From assembly GCF_002158905.1 (NCBI RefSeq), contig NZ_CP021431.1:2605001-2669000 (forward strand): a DNA stretch of 64,000 bases. Direction: 5' to 3'. The position numbers and the translations under genes were made by a program. Within the stretch, counting starts at the first letter, position 1, and the number at the start of each line of letters is the position of its first letter. This DNA comes from Yoonia vestfoldensis (GTDB lineage: Bacteria > Pseudomonadota > Alphaproteobacteria > Rhodobacterales > Rhodobacteraceae). Below are positions 18,701 through 26,769 of the stretch, piece by piece. Under the pieces are notes generated by a model. It had not been told where the DNA came from, did not search any database, and worked only from the letters and a program-made list of their open reading frames with translations.

Positions 18701-19191
18701 CCGCGCAAGCGACAGGCAGCTGGGACCATGCGGCCGATCTGGACGCCTTGCAAAAGCGGCTGGCGACAGCCCCCCTGCCCGCAAGCCCCCCAGCCAGCGA
18801 TCTGCCAGGACCGACCGGCGAATCAAACCGCCACGGGCTGCACCCGCGCGGCGCGATCCTGTGCATGGGCCCGGGACCAGAGGCGGCAGGCGCGCAGGTC
18901 GCGGCCATCGCCGCCTTGGGCGGTGTCGGGATCAGCGCGGACGGCGATCTCCCGCCCAAAGCGCTGACCACGCTGGCTCCCTTGTCAGGCGTCATCTGGT
19001 GGGGCGATGCCGAGACCGGGCGCGCGCTGGAAACGGCACTTGCGGCACGCGAGGGCAAGATCATCGCCCTGATCACCGGCCAGCCCGACAGCGCCCATGC
19101 CTGCCACGAACGGCATGTCTGTATCGATACGACGGCGGCGGGCGGGAATGCCGCATTGCTGGCCGAGGTGGGCGGCCCCGCCCAGACTTGA
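15718..19191 (+). CDS. putA: Bifunctional proline dehydrogenase / pyrroline-5-carboxylate dehydrogenase
   Basis: 1157-residue PutA that oxidises proline to glutamate using FAD and then NAD. The proline dehydrogenase domain is roughly residues 80-500 (YSYDMLGEAARTEADA, LVKGAYWDAEIK, YAPVGAHEDLLAYLVRRLLENGANSSFV). The aldehyde dehydrogenase domain is roughly 580-1020 (CISPWNFPLAIFLGQ, AETGGLNAMIVD, catalytic cysteine in SAGQRCSALR). A C-terminal domain follows. There is no ribbon-helix-helix DNA-binding segment at the N-terminus. I start at ATG 15718, with AAGGA 7 bases ahead, rather than the ATGs at 15688/15691. A dispersed intergenic repeat lies in frame at 17363-17398 in the linker between the two catalytic domains. 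Confidence 0.95.
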   Translation: MPRDTALTLRDAIDAAIYSDESAAVAGLVKTAALSDSDRARICDRAAGLVTQIRNSADPGLMEVFLAEYGLSTDEGIALMCLAEALLRVPDADTMDDLIEDKIAPSDWGKHLGHSASSLVNASTWALMLTGRVLDDEKPGITRHLRSAVKRLGEPVIRTAVARAMREMGRQFVLGETIQKAMKRADGMQAKGFTYSYDMLGEAARTEADAKHYHLAYSRAISAIADHCMHGSVAENPGISVKLSALHPRYEVAQQARVMDELVPRVRALALLAKSAGMGFNIDAEEADRLALSLDVIHAVLADPALAKWDGFGVVVQAYGQRAPLVIDQLYQMANDLDRKIMVRLVKGAYWDAEIKRAQVQGIDGFPVFTAKQHTDISYIANARKLLGLTDRIYPQFATHNAHTVAAVLDMAAQMGRGKDTFEFQRLHGMGETLHKIVLDAEKTRCRIYAPVGAHEDLLAYLVRRLLENGANSSFVNQIVDESVPASVVAACPFDAAGPRHDLPTGPALFGPARINSKGWDLTHQPTLDAIDKARAPLRDATYLAGPLTSSEPKYPRRRHESSSPVLNPAQPDDIVGQVTPATPDDVADALAGAAVWTADHSTRADVLRKAADALEADADTLFAILAREAGKTLPDAVAELREAVDFLRYYANEANAQRQGRGIWTCISPWNFPLAIFLGQISAALAAGNAVIAKPAEQTPLVAFRAVQILHDAGVPVSALQFLPGGGAIGAALTADARINGVAFTGSTATALKIRASMAQHCAPGTPLIAETGGLNAMIVDSTALPEHAVRDIVNGAFRSAGQRCSALRCLYVQSDIADKLLTMLKGAMEELSVGNPWHLSTDLGPVIDAAAHKTIADHISQAASDGRILHQINAPAQGHFIAPTMIRVQGIAEMTREIFGPVLHVATFAARDLDRVIADINATGYGLTFGLHTRIDDRVQTIVERIEAGNIYVNRDQIGAVVGSQPFGGEGLSGTGPKAGGPHYLPRFAAADPAQATGSWDHAADLDALQKRLATAPLPASPPASDLPGPTGESNRHGLHPRGAILCMGPGPEAAGAQVAAIAALGGVGISADGDLPPKALTTLAPLSGVIWWGDAETGRALETALAAREGKIIALITGQPDSAHACHERHVCIDTTAAGGNAALLAEVGGPAQT
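17363..17398 (+). repeat. Type B dispersed repeat inside the putA coding region
   Basis: CATCTTCCGAGCCCAAATAT followed by CCCCGCCGGAGGC is nearly identical to the intergenic copies at 33242, 50588 (reverse) and 53344. It is translated as [10 protein letters not shown], residues about 549-561 of PutA, between the two enzymatic domains, without disturbing the frame. Confidence 0.85.
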
Positions 19192-19222
19192 CCCCGGCTG
19201 CAAAGGCGGAAAGGGTCGCGGG

Positions 19223-19960
19223 ATGATGTTGCCCATCCGCGACCACAACCCGTCCGAGGCCCGGCCCTACGTCACATTGACCCTGATCGGGGTCAATGTG
19301 CTGGTCTATCTATGGGGGCTGGTCATGCTGCAGACCAATCTGCAGCTCGGGCAATTCTATTTCGACTATGCGCTGATCCCGGTGCTGTTATCCGAAGGGC
19401 AGAACGGCTCGGCGCTTGTGACCTCGCTCTTCCTGCATGGCGGCTTGATGCATCTTGCAGGCAATATGCTGTTTCTGTGGATCTTCGGCGATAACCTGGA
19501 AGAGGAAATGGGCCATCTGCCCTTTCTCGCCTTCTATCTTGTCTGTGGCATCGGCGCGAGCCTTGCGCAATTCATCGGCGATCCTTACTCGCAGGTCCCG
19601 ATGGTGGGCGCCTCGGGCGCCATCGCGGGGGTGATGGGCGGCTATCTGCTGCTTTTCCCCAAGGCGCGGGTCGATATCTTCATCTTTTTCGTGGTGTTTT
19701 TCCGCATTCTGCCGATCCCTGCTTGGATCATGCTGGGCTTGTGGTTCGGCTTGCAAATCTTCGGCGGGCTGGCGGTCGACACCTCAGCGGGCGGTGTCGC
19801 CTATTGGGCGCATGCGGGCGGTTTTGCGCTGGGGCTTGCCCTGACCGTACCGGTCTGGCTGCGGCGCGGCGCGCGCGCTTACTGGCGGCGCACCCAAGGC
19901 CACCCACCCCATCCCGAGGCGCAATATCGCCGCAGCAGCGTGCCGGTCGTGCGCCGCTAA
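19223..19960 (+). CDS. Rhomboid-family intramembrane serine protease
   Basis: 245-residue membrane protein. Rhomboid signatures in order: FLHGGLMHLAGNMLFLWIFGDNLEE (helix 2 region), catalytic serine in GASGAIAGVMGGYL, and catalytic histidine in WAHAGGFALG. These proteases cleave substrates within the membrane; the substrate here is unknown. Two adjacent ATGs (19223, 19226) follow a GGAAAGGG sequence. It lies 31 bases after putA, so it may be read through from the putA promoter. Downstream is a composite repeat. Confidence 0.92.
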   Translation: MMLPIRDHNPSEARPYVTLTLIGVNVLVYLWGLVMLQTNLQLGQFYFDYALIPVLLSEGQNGSALVTSLFLHGGLMHLAGNMLFLWIFGDNLEEEMGHLPFLAFYLVCGIGASLAQFIGDPYSQVPMVGASGAIAGVMGGYLLLFPKARVDIFIFFVVFFRILPIPAWIMLGLWFGLQIFGGLAVDTSAGGVAYWAHAGGFALGLALTVPVWLRRGARAYWRRTQGHPPHPEAQYRRSSVPVVRR

Positions 19961-19963
19961 CAT

Positions 19964-20081
19964 CTTCTTTTTTCCAAAAATACTCATCTTATCCCGGATG
20001 AAATCCGGGAAGGGGGGCTTTGCCCCCGCGCCCCGGACCAAGTCCGGGGCACTCCCCCAGGATATTTGGGCTCGAAAGATG
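19964..20081. repeat. Composite intergenic repeat with type A and type B ends
   Basis: Type A end CTTCTTTTTTCCAAAAATA starts at 19964. Type B end, reverse oriented, occupies 20060-20081. In between are two palindromes, TCCCGGA-TGAAA-TCCGGGA (about 19993-20010) and a CCCCGGACCAAGTCCGGGG stem (about 20030-20050). This is the same organisation as at 1728-1849. It separates the convergent rhomboid and suhB genes and may end transcription in both directions. Confidence 0.75.
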
Positions 20082-20088
20082 AGCGGGC

Positions 20089-20877
20089 TTACGCCTTGCG
20101 GATCACCTTGGCGAAAGTCTCAAAGATCGCCTCATTGCCGCAGATCACCTGCCCACTGCCGATGATATCGGCCTCGGCCTGCAAAGGTTCCACGATCCCG
20201 CCCGCTTCGCGCACGATCACCAGACCGGCGGCCATGTCCCACGCCTTCAGCCCGCGTTCCCAGAACCCGTCATAGCGCCCCGCCGCCACATAGGCGAGAT
20301 CAAGCGCTGCCGCCCCAAACCGGCGCACACCGGCGCAGGCGGGCAACAGGCGCGCCAGATCCTGCAGGGTTTCGGGCAGATCGGCACGGCCCGCAAAGGG
20401 CAGGCCGGTGGCGAAAATGCTTTCGATCAGCTTGTGACGGCCCGAGACACGCAAGCGGCTTTCGTTCAGCCAGGCGCCGCCGCCTTTTTCGGCATAGAAC
20501 ATCTCGTCCTTGACCGGGTCATAGATCACGCCCGCGACGATCTGGCCTTTGTGTTCCAGCGCGATGCTGACCGCCCAATGCGGCAGGCCGTGCAGGAAAT
20601 TCGTGGTGCCGTCCAGCGGGTCCACGATCCAGCGGCGGGTCGGGTCCTCGCCTTCGATCTCGCGGCCTTCCTCGCCCAGAAAGCCGTAGGACGGGCGGGC
20701 ATGCAGCAGGTCTTCGCGGATCATCTGTTCTGCAGCCTTATCGGCGCGGGTGACGAAATCGCCGGGGCCTTTGGTGCTGACCTGCAATTGCTCGACCTCG
20801 CCAAAGTCTTTCAGCAAGGCGCGCCCCGCCTTGCGGGCGGTTTTCATCATCACGTTGAGATTTGCGCTGCCAGCCAT
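20089..20877 (-). CDS. suhB: Inositol monophosphatase family protein (SuhB-like)
   Basis: 262-residue magnesium-dependent phosphatase. Family motifs: metal-binding EEGRE near residue 70, WIVDPLDGTTNFLHG (residues about 83-97), and the C-terminal WDMAAGLVIVREAGG. It hydrolyses inositol-1-phosphate or related phosphates. In E. coli SuhB also acts in rRNA transcription antitermination, but that role cannot be read from this sequence. It is a single gene on its strand, ending against the composite repeat. Confidence 0.9.
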   Translation of the reverse strand: MAGSANLNVMMKTARKAGRALLKDFGEVEQLQVSTKGPGDFVTRADKAAEQMIREDLLHARPSYGFLGEEGREIEGEDPTRRWIVDPLDGTTNFLHGLPHWAVSIALEHKGQIVAGVIYDPVKDEMFYAEKGGGAWLNESRLRVSGRHKLIESIFATGLPFAGRADLPETLQDLARLLPACAGVRRFGAAALDLAYVAAGRYDGFWERGLKAWDMAAGLVIVREAGGIVEPLQAEADIIGSGQVICGNEAIFETFAKVIRKA

Positions 20878-20942
20878 CTGTCTTGCCTTTGGTTCGGGAT
20901 CAAGGGCTGCCTATAGGCGGCAATGCGCATGAGGGCAAGGCG

Positions 20943-21848
20943 TCAGCCGCGTTGCAATTTCACCGCTTCCTGCCGCGCCAGCCGGATCAGATGCGCCATA
21001 TAAGGACGGCTGGTATCATCGCTGCGGGTCGCGGCATAAAGCCTGCGCGTGATGCCCGCCTTTGTCAGCGGCCGCGTGACGTAATCGGAATTGTAGCGCA
21101 CCTGCCGGACCACCCAATCGGGCAGCACAGCTACCCCGCGATTGGACGCGACAAGCAGCAGGATCACGGCGGTCAGTTCCACCTGACGCACTGCGGCCGG
21201 TTCCACCTTGGCCGGTGTCAGCAGCTGCGAAAAGATATCCAGCCGCGCGCGGTCCACCGGATAGGTGATCAAAATCTGGCCGCGAAAATCCTCGGCCTCG
21301 ATCACGTCTTTGGCGGCAAGCGGGTGTTGGGCTGCGGCCACGAAGACCGGTTCATAATCGAACAGCGGGGTGAAATCGGTTTCGGGCAAATCCTCGGGGT
21401 CGGAAGAGACGACCAGATCGACATCCTCGCGGCGCAGCGCGGGCAGCGCATCGAACGCCAGACCGGGGCGGATATCAACATCGACCTCGGGCCAGGCCTT
21501 GCGGAATTGTTCCAGCACCGGAAACAGCCATTCAAAACAGGCATGACATTCGATCGCGATATGCAGCCGGCCGGCCTTGCCAGAGACCAGACCGGAAAAT
21601 TCCGCCTCCAGGGCGGCGACCTGGGGCAGGATCGCCTCGGCGGCGGCCAGCATCTTCATACCTGCCGCCGACAGGCGCAAAGGCTTGGACCGGCGCACGA
21701 ATAATTCCACGCCCGCCTGATCCTCGATCCCCTTGATCTGATGCGACAGGGCCGATTGCGTCATGTTCAACTGATCCGCCGCCCGCGCCAGCCCACCGGT
21801 GTCATGGATCGCCTTGATCGTGCGCAGATGGCGGAATTCGATGTGCAT
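20943..21848 (-). CDS. metR: LysR-family regulator of methionine biosynthesis
   Basis: 301-residue LysR regulator. The N-terminal helix-turn-helix (RHLRTIKAIHDTGGLARAADQLNMTQSALSHQIK) is followed by an effector domain with the LHIAIECHACFEWLFPVLE segment typical of MetR, which senses homocysteine. I start at ATG 21848: AAGGA lies 7 bases upstream, and the protein then begins MHIEFRHLRTIK like its homologues. The ATG at 21863 would overlap the operator. It is divergent from metF. A perfect MetR box sits between them, suggesting autoregulation and control of metF, perhaps also of metH. Confidence 0.9.
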   Translation of the reverse strand: MHIEFRHLRTIKAIHDTGGLARAADQLNMTQSALSHQIKGIEDQAGVELFVRRSKPLRLSAAGMKMLAAAEAILPQVAALEAEFSGLVSGKAGRLHIAIECHACFEWLFPVLEQFRKAWPEVDVDIRPGLAFDALPALRREDVDLVVSSDPEDLPETDFTPLFDYEPVFVAAAQHPLAAKDVIEAEDFRGQILITYPVDRARLDIFSQLLTPAKVEPAAVRQVELTAVILLLVASNRGVAVLPDWVVRQVRYNSDYVTRPLTKAGITRRLYAATRSDDTSRPYMAHLIRLARQEAVKLQRG

Positions 21849-21849
21849 G

Positions 21850-21862
21850 TGAATGTCCTTCA
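21850..21862. promoter_or_regulatory. MetR-binding box between metR and metF
   Basis: TGAATGTCCTTCA is an exact match to the MetR consensus TGAA-N2-T/A-N2-TTCA. A second inverted repeat (TTATGAA at 21878-21884 and TTCATAA at 21896-21902) lies closer to metF. Together they occupy most of the short divergent promoter region. Confidence 0.75.
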
Positions 21863-21939
21863 TGAAGTTAGTGAAGGTTATGAATTTGTCTCAACTTCAT
21901 AAACGTGACAAAATCGCGAGGCAAGCAAGAGGTAATGTC

Positions 21940-22806
21940 ATGTCCAGCCCGTCCGTTTCTTTTGAATTCTTTCCGCCCAAATCGCTCGAAGGGTCGTTCC
22001 GGCTGTGGGATTGCGTCAATGTCTTGGCGCCGCTGGACCCGACCTTTGTGTCGGTGACCTATGGGGCGGGCGGCACGACACGCCAGCTGACCCATGAGGC
22101 GGTCAGCACGATCCACCGCACCAGCGGGCTGAATGTTGCCGCACATCTGACCTGTGTCGATGCGACCCGCGCTGAAACGCTTGAAATCGCGCAGAATTAT
22201 GCCGCAGCGGGCGTGCGCGAAATCGTCGCCCTGCGCGGTGATGCCCCCAAGGGGCAGGCGACATTCACCGCCCATGACGACGGTTTTGCCAGTTCGGTCG
22301 AGCTGATCGCCGCCCTTGCCGAGACCGGACAATTCACGATCCGCGTCGGCGCCTATCCTGAAAAGCACCCCGAAGCCGCCGATCAGGCCGCCGATATCGC
22401 CTTTCTCAAGCGCAAGATCGATGCCGGTGCGACATCTGCGATCACGCAGTTCTTTTTCGAGGCCGATACTTTTTTCCGGTTCCGCGATGCCTGTGTCAAA
22501 GCGGGAATCACCGCACCGATCATTCCGGGCATTCTGCCGATTGAAAACTGGACCGGGACGCAGAAATTCGCAGCGCAATGCGGGACGCATATTCCGCAGG
22601 TGATCCGCGATGCGTTCACCAACGCCACCCGCGACGGCACGACCGACCTGCTGGCCACGGCGCTGGCGACCGAGCTTTGCGACGATCTGGTGCGCGGCGG
22701 GGTGGATGATCTGCATTTCTATACGCTCAACCGGCCCGAACTGACGCGCGATGTCTGCCATGCGCTGGGGGTCACGCCCAAAGCACGGTTGCAAAACGTC
22801 GCCTGA
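21940..22806 (+). CDS. metF: Methylenetetrahydrofolate reductase
   Basis: 288-residue FAD enzyme that reduces 5,10-methylenetetrahydrofolate to 5-methyltetrahydrofolate, the methyl donor used by MetH. Motifs: SFEFFPPKS at the N-terminus, VTYGAGGTTR (residues about 41-50), and ITQFFFEADTFFRF near residue 170. I start at ATG 21940 (protein MSSPSVSFEFFPPK) with AGAGG upstream. The frame is open to an ATG at 21853, but that would lie in the operator. The substrate chain metF to metH and the shared MetR boxes link the two loci functionally. Confidence 0.95.
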   Translation: MSSPSVSFEFFPPKSLEGSFRLWDCVNVLAPLDPTFVSVTYGAGGTTRQLTHEAVSTIHRTSGLNVAAHLTCVDATRAETLEIAQNYAAAGVREIVALRGDAPKGQATFTAHDDGFASSVELIAALAETGQFTIRVGAYPEKHPEAADQAADIAFLKRKIDAGATSAITQFFFEADTFFRFRDACVKAGITAPIIPGILPIENWTGTQKFAAQCGTHIPQVIRDAFTNATRDGTTDLLATALATELCDDLVRGGVDDLHFYTLNRPELTRDVCHALGVTPKARLQNVA

Positions 22807-22841
22807 CACGGCAGCCTGCGCCGACACTCAAAGGCGCGCCG

Positions 22842-23327
22842 ATGTTCATTGCGAAAACCCCAGCCGATCTGCCCGATCTGGACAGCACCCTGTCCATGTC
22901 GGGCCTTGATTTCATGCTTGCCATGCAGCGCGGAGAGATCAGCCGCCCCCCGATTTCGGGCTTGATGAATTACCACCTCCAAGAGGTTGCGGCGGGCCGT
23001 GTCACCTTTCGCGGCACGCCGGAATTCCAGCATGCCAATCCGATGGGCGGGGTGCATGGCGGCTGGTATGGCACATTGCTGGATAGTTGCATGGCCTGTG
23101 CCGTGATGACGCGGCTGCCCAAAGGGTCGCTTTATACCACGCTGGAATATAAGGTGAACCTGACTCGTGCGATCCCGATCGGGACCGAGATTCTGGCCTC
23201 TGGCATCAGCGATCACGCCGGTCGCAGCACCGGGGTGGCGCATGGCGAAATCCGCGGGGCTGCCGATGGCAGGCTTTATGCTACCGGATCAACCACCTGC
23301 CTGATCATGCGCCCGTCGCAGGAATGA
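22842..23327 (+). CDS. PaaI-family hotdog-fold thioesterase
   Basis: 161-residue protein with the hotdog signature HANPMGGVHGGWYGTLLDSCMACAV, where the GGVHGG turn and following helix form the CoA site of PaaI/YbgC thioesterases. It presumably hydrolyses an acyl- or aryl-CoA ester in the cytoplasm; the substrate is not indicated. It lies 35 bases after metF on the same strand. Its last 39 bases overlap the 3' end of the convergent DUF2235 gene. Confidence 0.85.
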   Translation: MFIAKTPADLPDLDSTLSMSGLDFMLAMQRGEISRPPISGLMNYHLQEVAAGRVTFRGTPEFQHANPMGGVHGGWYGTLLDSCMACAVMTRLPKGSLYTTLEYKVNLTRAIPIGTEILASGISDHAGRSTGVAHGEIRGAADGRLYATGSTTCLIMRPSQE

Positions 23328-24356
23328 CCGCCGCGGCAGCCGCTGCGCGATACTGTCATGCAACCGTTCCGAAGGGTCGCGCCCGATCACCCGCCTGCGC
23401 CGCGCAATGAACAGCCGCGCCCAGCCATGCCAGTTGCCGATGGACGGTGCATCCACATCCTGCGCGAACCTGTCGCGCCAGCCTGCGGGCAAAGGCACGG
23501 CGCAAGCCTCTAGCCGGTCGAGCATCCAGACCAGCGGGATATTGGCCAGCGGGCGGGCGGGCGGATAGCCGCGCACCTGACCACCGACATCGGCGTGATT
23601 GCCCTTGAACCAGACCTGTTCGACATGCCCCTGCCATCCCGGCGCGCAGGACCACAGGACCGGCGTATAGGCCCGCCGCCGTTCATCGCGGGCCAGCGCA
23701 TGAAAGCCATGGCGCACATGCGGCGCCAGTTCGGCATTGTGGAAATTGTGGTGTTGCGCCCCCCAGCGCCAGATGACAGGCAGCCGCAGGCCCAGCGCCT
23801 TGACCGTGTCCCAGACGGCGACCGCCTCGATCTCGATCTCGGGGTGGCAATGCAGCCGGTGGAATGCCGTGGCATATTGGCTGCGCCCGCCGGTGCGGTA
23901 ATGGCGGAACGCCTGCGTGACATTGCGCTGGGTCGCGCAATCGGCGCGCAGCAGCCCGACCATCCCGATCACCCCCGCAAGCGAGCGCACAGCAAAAGCG
24001 CCGCGCGAATAGCCGATCAGCACGATCCTGTCGCCCGGCCGATAGCGCGATGCGACAACGCCGTAGGCGCGCTGGATCGTGCGGTTGATCCCGCGCCCGG
24101 TGATGACATCCCAGGTATTGGACCAATCCCGCCATTGGATTCCCGCCTCGTAATAGACGGTCATATTGGCGCGCTGACTGCCCTCGCGCAGCAGTTTGAA
24201 GGCCAGCCCGGCATTGGTTTCCGCCCCCGGTTCCAGCGAAGACATCGTCCCGTCCATGATGATGACATGGATCGCCGGGCCGCGCTGGCGGATCGCGGCC
24301 TCTTCGGTGCGCGGCTTGCGCCCGAAAAGGCCAAAGACCCAGTCACGCAGCCGCAT
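23289..24356 (-). CDS. DUF2235 alpha/beta-hydrolase-like protein
   Basis: 355-residue protein of the DUF2235 family. A nucleophile elbow GYSRGAFAVRSLAG follows the strand DRIVLI. The family's FDGT-like strand reads HVIIMDGTMSS, and the family's WFKGNHADVGGQVRGYPP appears near residue 240. Some DUF2235 proteins are type VI secretion phospholipase effectors. Here there is no secretion gene nearby, so a housekeeping hydrolase role is equally possible. The start at ATG 24356 overlaps the end of the CoxL-like gene by 14 bases, implying co-translation with it; an ATG at 24374 is the alternative. Confidence 0.8.
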   Translation of the reverse strand: MRLRDWVFGLFGRKPRTEEAAIRQRGPAIHVIIMDGTMSSLEPGAETNAGLAFKLLREGSQRANMTVYYEAGIQWRDWSNTWDVITGRGINRTIQRAYGVVASRYRPGDRIVLIGYSRGAFAVRSLAGVIGMVGLLRADCATQRNVTQAFRHYRTGGRSQYATAFHRLHCHPEIEIEAVAVWDTVKALGLRLPVIWRWGAQHHNFHNAELAPHVRHGFHALARDERRRAYTPVLWSCAPGWQGHVEQVWFKGNHADVGGQVRGYPPARPLANIPLVWMLDRLEACAVPLPAGWRDRFAQDVDAPSIGNWHGWARLFIARRRRVIGRDPSERLHDSIAQRLPRRSFLRRAHDQAGG

Positions 24357-26643
24357 CGGCACCCTGTGCTGCACTGATCGCCTGCCAGACGCGATGCGGG
24401 GTAAAGGGCATGTCGATCTCGGTCACGCCGACATCCTGCAAGGCGTCGATCACCGCATTGCTGATCGCGGCCAAAGCGCCGACTGTCCCCGCCTCGCCAC
24501 AGCCTTTCATGCCCATCGGGTTGTAGAGCGAAGGCGTGCATTCCGTGGCAAAGCCGATCATCGGCAGATCATCGGCGCGCGGCATCGCGTAATCCATGAA
24601 ACTGGCAGATAACAGCTGCCCATCGGCATCGAATACCGCGCGTTCGGTCAAGGCCTGCCCGATCCCCTGGGCGACACCGCCATGGACCTGCCCCTCGGCC
24701 AGCATCGGGTTGATCAGATTGCCGAAATCATCGACGACCGTATAGCGGTCGATCGTGACAACCCCGGTGGCGGGGTCGATTTCCACCTCGGCCACATGCG
24801 CGCCATTGGGGAAACTGCGGTTGTCCAGCGTGATGGTGGCAGAATGGCGCAACAGATCGTGGCGCCCTGCGGCCCGGGCCATATCTGCGACGTCAAGCAT
24901 GCTCGGCGTCAGGTTTGACCCATTGATGCGAAATCGTTCATCGTCAAAGCTGATCTGGGCGGCGTCCACCCCCTCGTGATCCGCCAGAAACGCGGTAAAG
25001 GCGTCGCGGATCACATCCACCGCCGCCAAAGTCGCGCTGTTCTGCACCGTCACCGACCGCGATCCACCGGTGCCGCCGCCTGTGGCAATACGGTCGCTGT
25101 CGCCTTGCACCACGGTGATCCGGTCGGCAGGGATACCGGTCTGATCGGCCAGAAACTGCGCATAGACGGTTTCATGCCCCTGCCCGTTCGACTGCGTGCC
25201 GACATAGATCAGCGCGCCATCCGGCGTGAATTCCACGGCGGTGGTTTCATCGGGATCGCCAAGGATGCTTTCGATGTAATAGCACAGCCCCTGCCCGCGC
25301 AATTTGCCCTGCGCGGCTGACGCGGCCTTGCGCGCGGCAAAACCGTCACGGTCGGCGTTGCGCCCGGCGGTGTTCAAAACCTGCATGAAATCCCCCACGT
25401 CATAGGTCATCCCTGTGACGGTGGTATAGGGAAATTGTTCAGGTTTGATGAAGTTGCGCGCCCGCAAGTCCCAAGGATCAACAGCCAGTTGGCGGGCGGC
25501 GGCATCCATGCTGCGTTCCAGCACGAAAATCGCCTCTGGCCGCCCTGCGCCGCGATAGGCATCAACGGGGGTGGTATTGGTATAGATGCCGCGCGTGCGC
25601 ATAAAGGCCGTTTGCACATCATAGGTGCCCATCAGCACTTTGGCGAAAAGCTCGGTCTGGATCGCTTGGGCGAATTGCGAATTATAGGCACCCATATTGG
25701 CGATCGTATCCAGCTGATAGGCGGTGATCCGATAGTCAGCATCAAAGGCAAGTGTCGCCGTCGTCGTCAGATCACGGCCGGCGTTATCGGTCAGCATTGC
25801 CTCGGTGCGTTCGGACATCCAGCGCACGGGGCGGCCCAGCACGCGCGCGGCATGGGCGACGCAGAAAGGTTCAGGATAGCGCATCCCCTTCATCCCGAAC
25901 CCGCCGCCGACATCGGGGGTGGTGACGCGGACATCAGTGTCTTTCAGGCCGAAATGATGGATCAGGTCGCGTTTGGTGGCCCAGACGCCCTGCCCGTTCA
26001 CGGCGACATGCAACCGGCCATCCGTGACCTCGGCAAAACAGCCGCGCGGTTCCATCGCATTCACGATCACGCGGTTGTCAAAGACCTGCGCGGTGACGAC
26101 ATGGGCGGCCTGAGCAATCGCCGCCTCGGTCGCGGCGGCATCGCCCAGCGCCCAGTCAAAGGCCAGATTGTCGCGGGCCTCTGGATGGATCGCCGCGCCG
26201 CCGATCTCCAGTGCCACATGGACCGGCAGATCGTCGATTTCGAGCAGGATCGCCTCGGCCGCATCGCGCGCGGCCTGCAGCGTTTGCGCGACAATCATCG
26301 CAATCGGCTCGCCGACATGACGCACGCGACCCTGCGCCAGAATGGGGCGGACAGGGGCCGCCGCCCGCGTGCCGTCGCTGTTGCGCAAGACCTTGCCTGC
26401 AAGCCCCATCCGGACCCCCGCCGCCACCAGATCATCCGCCGTCACGACCAAGGCCACCCCCGGCATGGCGCGCGCATCCGCCAGATCCAACGCGGTGATC
26501 CTGCCATGCGCCACAGCGGCGCGCAGGAAAAACGCATGCAGGGCATCATCCGGGGCCACATCATCCACATAGCGCCCCGCACCGGTCAGAAAGCGCAGAT
26601 CCTCGACGCGTGTGACAGACTGGCTCTTGCCGAATTTTTCCAT
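24343..26643 (-). CDS. Form II CoxL-like molybdenum hydroxylase large subunit
   Basis: 766-residue xanthine dehydrogenase/aldehyde oxidase family large subunit that binds molybdopterin cytosine dinucleotide. Visible motifs: VGGGFGMKG, the active-site loop AYRGAGRPEA, GQGHET, and the catalytic glutamate in GCGEAGTVGA. The AYRGAGR loop marks form II proteins; true CO dehydrogenases carry a cysteine-containing AYRCSFR loop, so CO oxidation is unlikely. Large subunits normally work with a 2Fe-2S small and an FAD medium subunit, but neither is adjacent. Upstream is the divergent valS and downstream the coupled DUF2235 gene. The substrate is unknown. Confidence 0.9.
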   Translation of the reverse strand: MEKFGKSQSVTRVEDLRFLTGAGRYVDDVAPDDALHAFFLRAAVAHGRITALDLADARAMPGVALVVTADDLVAAGVRMGLAGKVLRNSDGTRAAAPVRPILAQGRVRHVGEPIAMIVAQTLQAARDAAEAILLEIDDLPVHVALEIGGAAIHPEARDNLAFDWALGDAAATEAAIAQAAHVVTAQVFDNRVIVNAMEPRGCFAEVTDGRLHVAVNGQGVWATKRDLIHHFGLKDTDVRVTTPDVGGGFGMKGMRYPEPFCVAHAARVLGRPVRWMSERTEAMLTDNAGRDLTTTATLAFDADYRITAYQLDTIANMGAYNSQFAQAIQTELFAKVLMGTYDVQTAFMRTRGIYTNTTPVDAYRGAGRPEAIFVLERSMDAAARQLAVDPWDLRARNFIKPEQFPYTTVTGMTYDVGDFMQVLNTAGRNADRDGFAARKAASAAQGKLRGQGLCYYIESILGDPDETTAVEFTPDGALIYVGTQSNGQGHETVYAQFLADQTGIPADRITVVQGDSDRIATGGGTGGSRSVTVQNSATLAAVDVIRDAFTAFLADHEGVDAAQISFDDERFRINGSNLTPSMLDVADMARAAGRHDLLRHSATITLDNRSFPNGAHVAEVEIDPATGVVTIDRYTVVDDFGNLINPMLAEGQVHGGVAQGIGQALTERAVFDADGQLLSASFMDYAMPRADDLPMIGFATECTPSLYNPMGMKGCGEAGTVGALAAISNAVIDALQDVGVTEIDMPFTPHRVWQAISAAQGADAAA

Positions 26644-26769
26644 GCTGATCCCCTTGGCTGACCTGCCCAGACCCTAGCGGGCCAGCCCCCCAAGTCCAGC
26701 CCGAACAAACCCTTTCCCTCATGCCGCACGCTTGGTATCTGGCGACAAGCCGAAAAAGGACAGCATGCG

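Noticed and set aside
23289..24356. Type VI secretion effector (DUF2235 phospholipase)
   Set aside because: No type VI structural, VgrG, PAAR or immunity genes lie in the window, and the gene is coupled to a metabolic enzyme gene.
24343..26643. True aerobic carbon monoxide dehydrogenase
   Set aside because: The active-site loop is AYRGAGR (form II) rather than the cysteine-containing form I loop, and the coxS/coxM genes are not adjacent.
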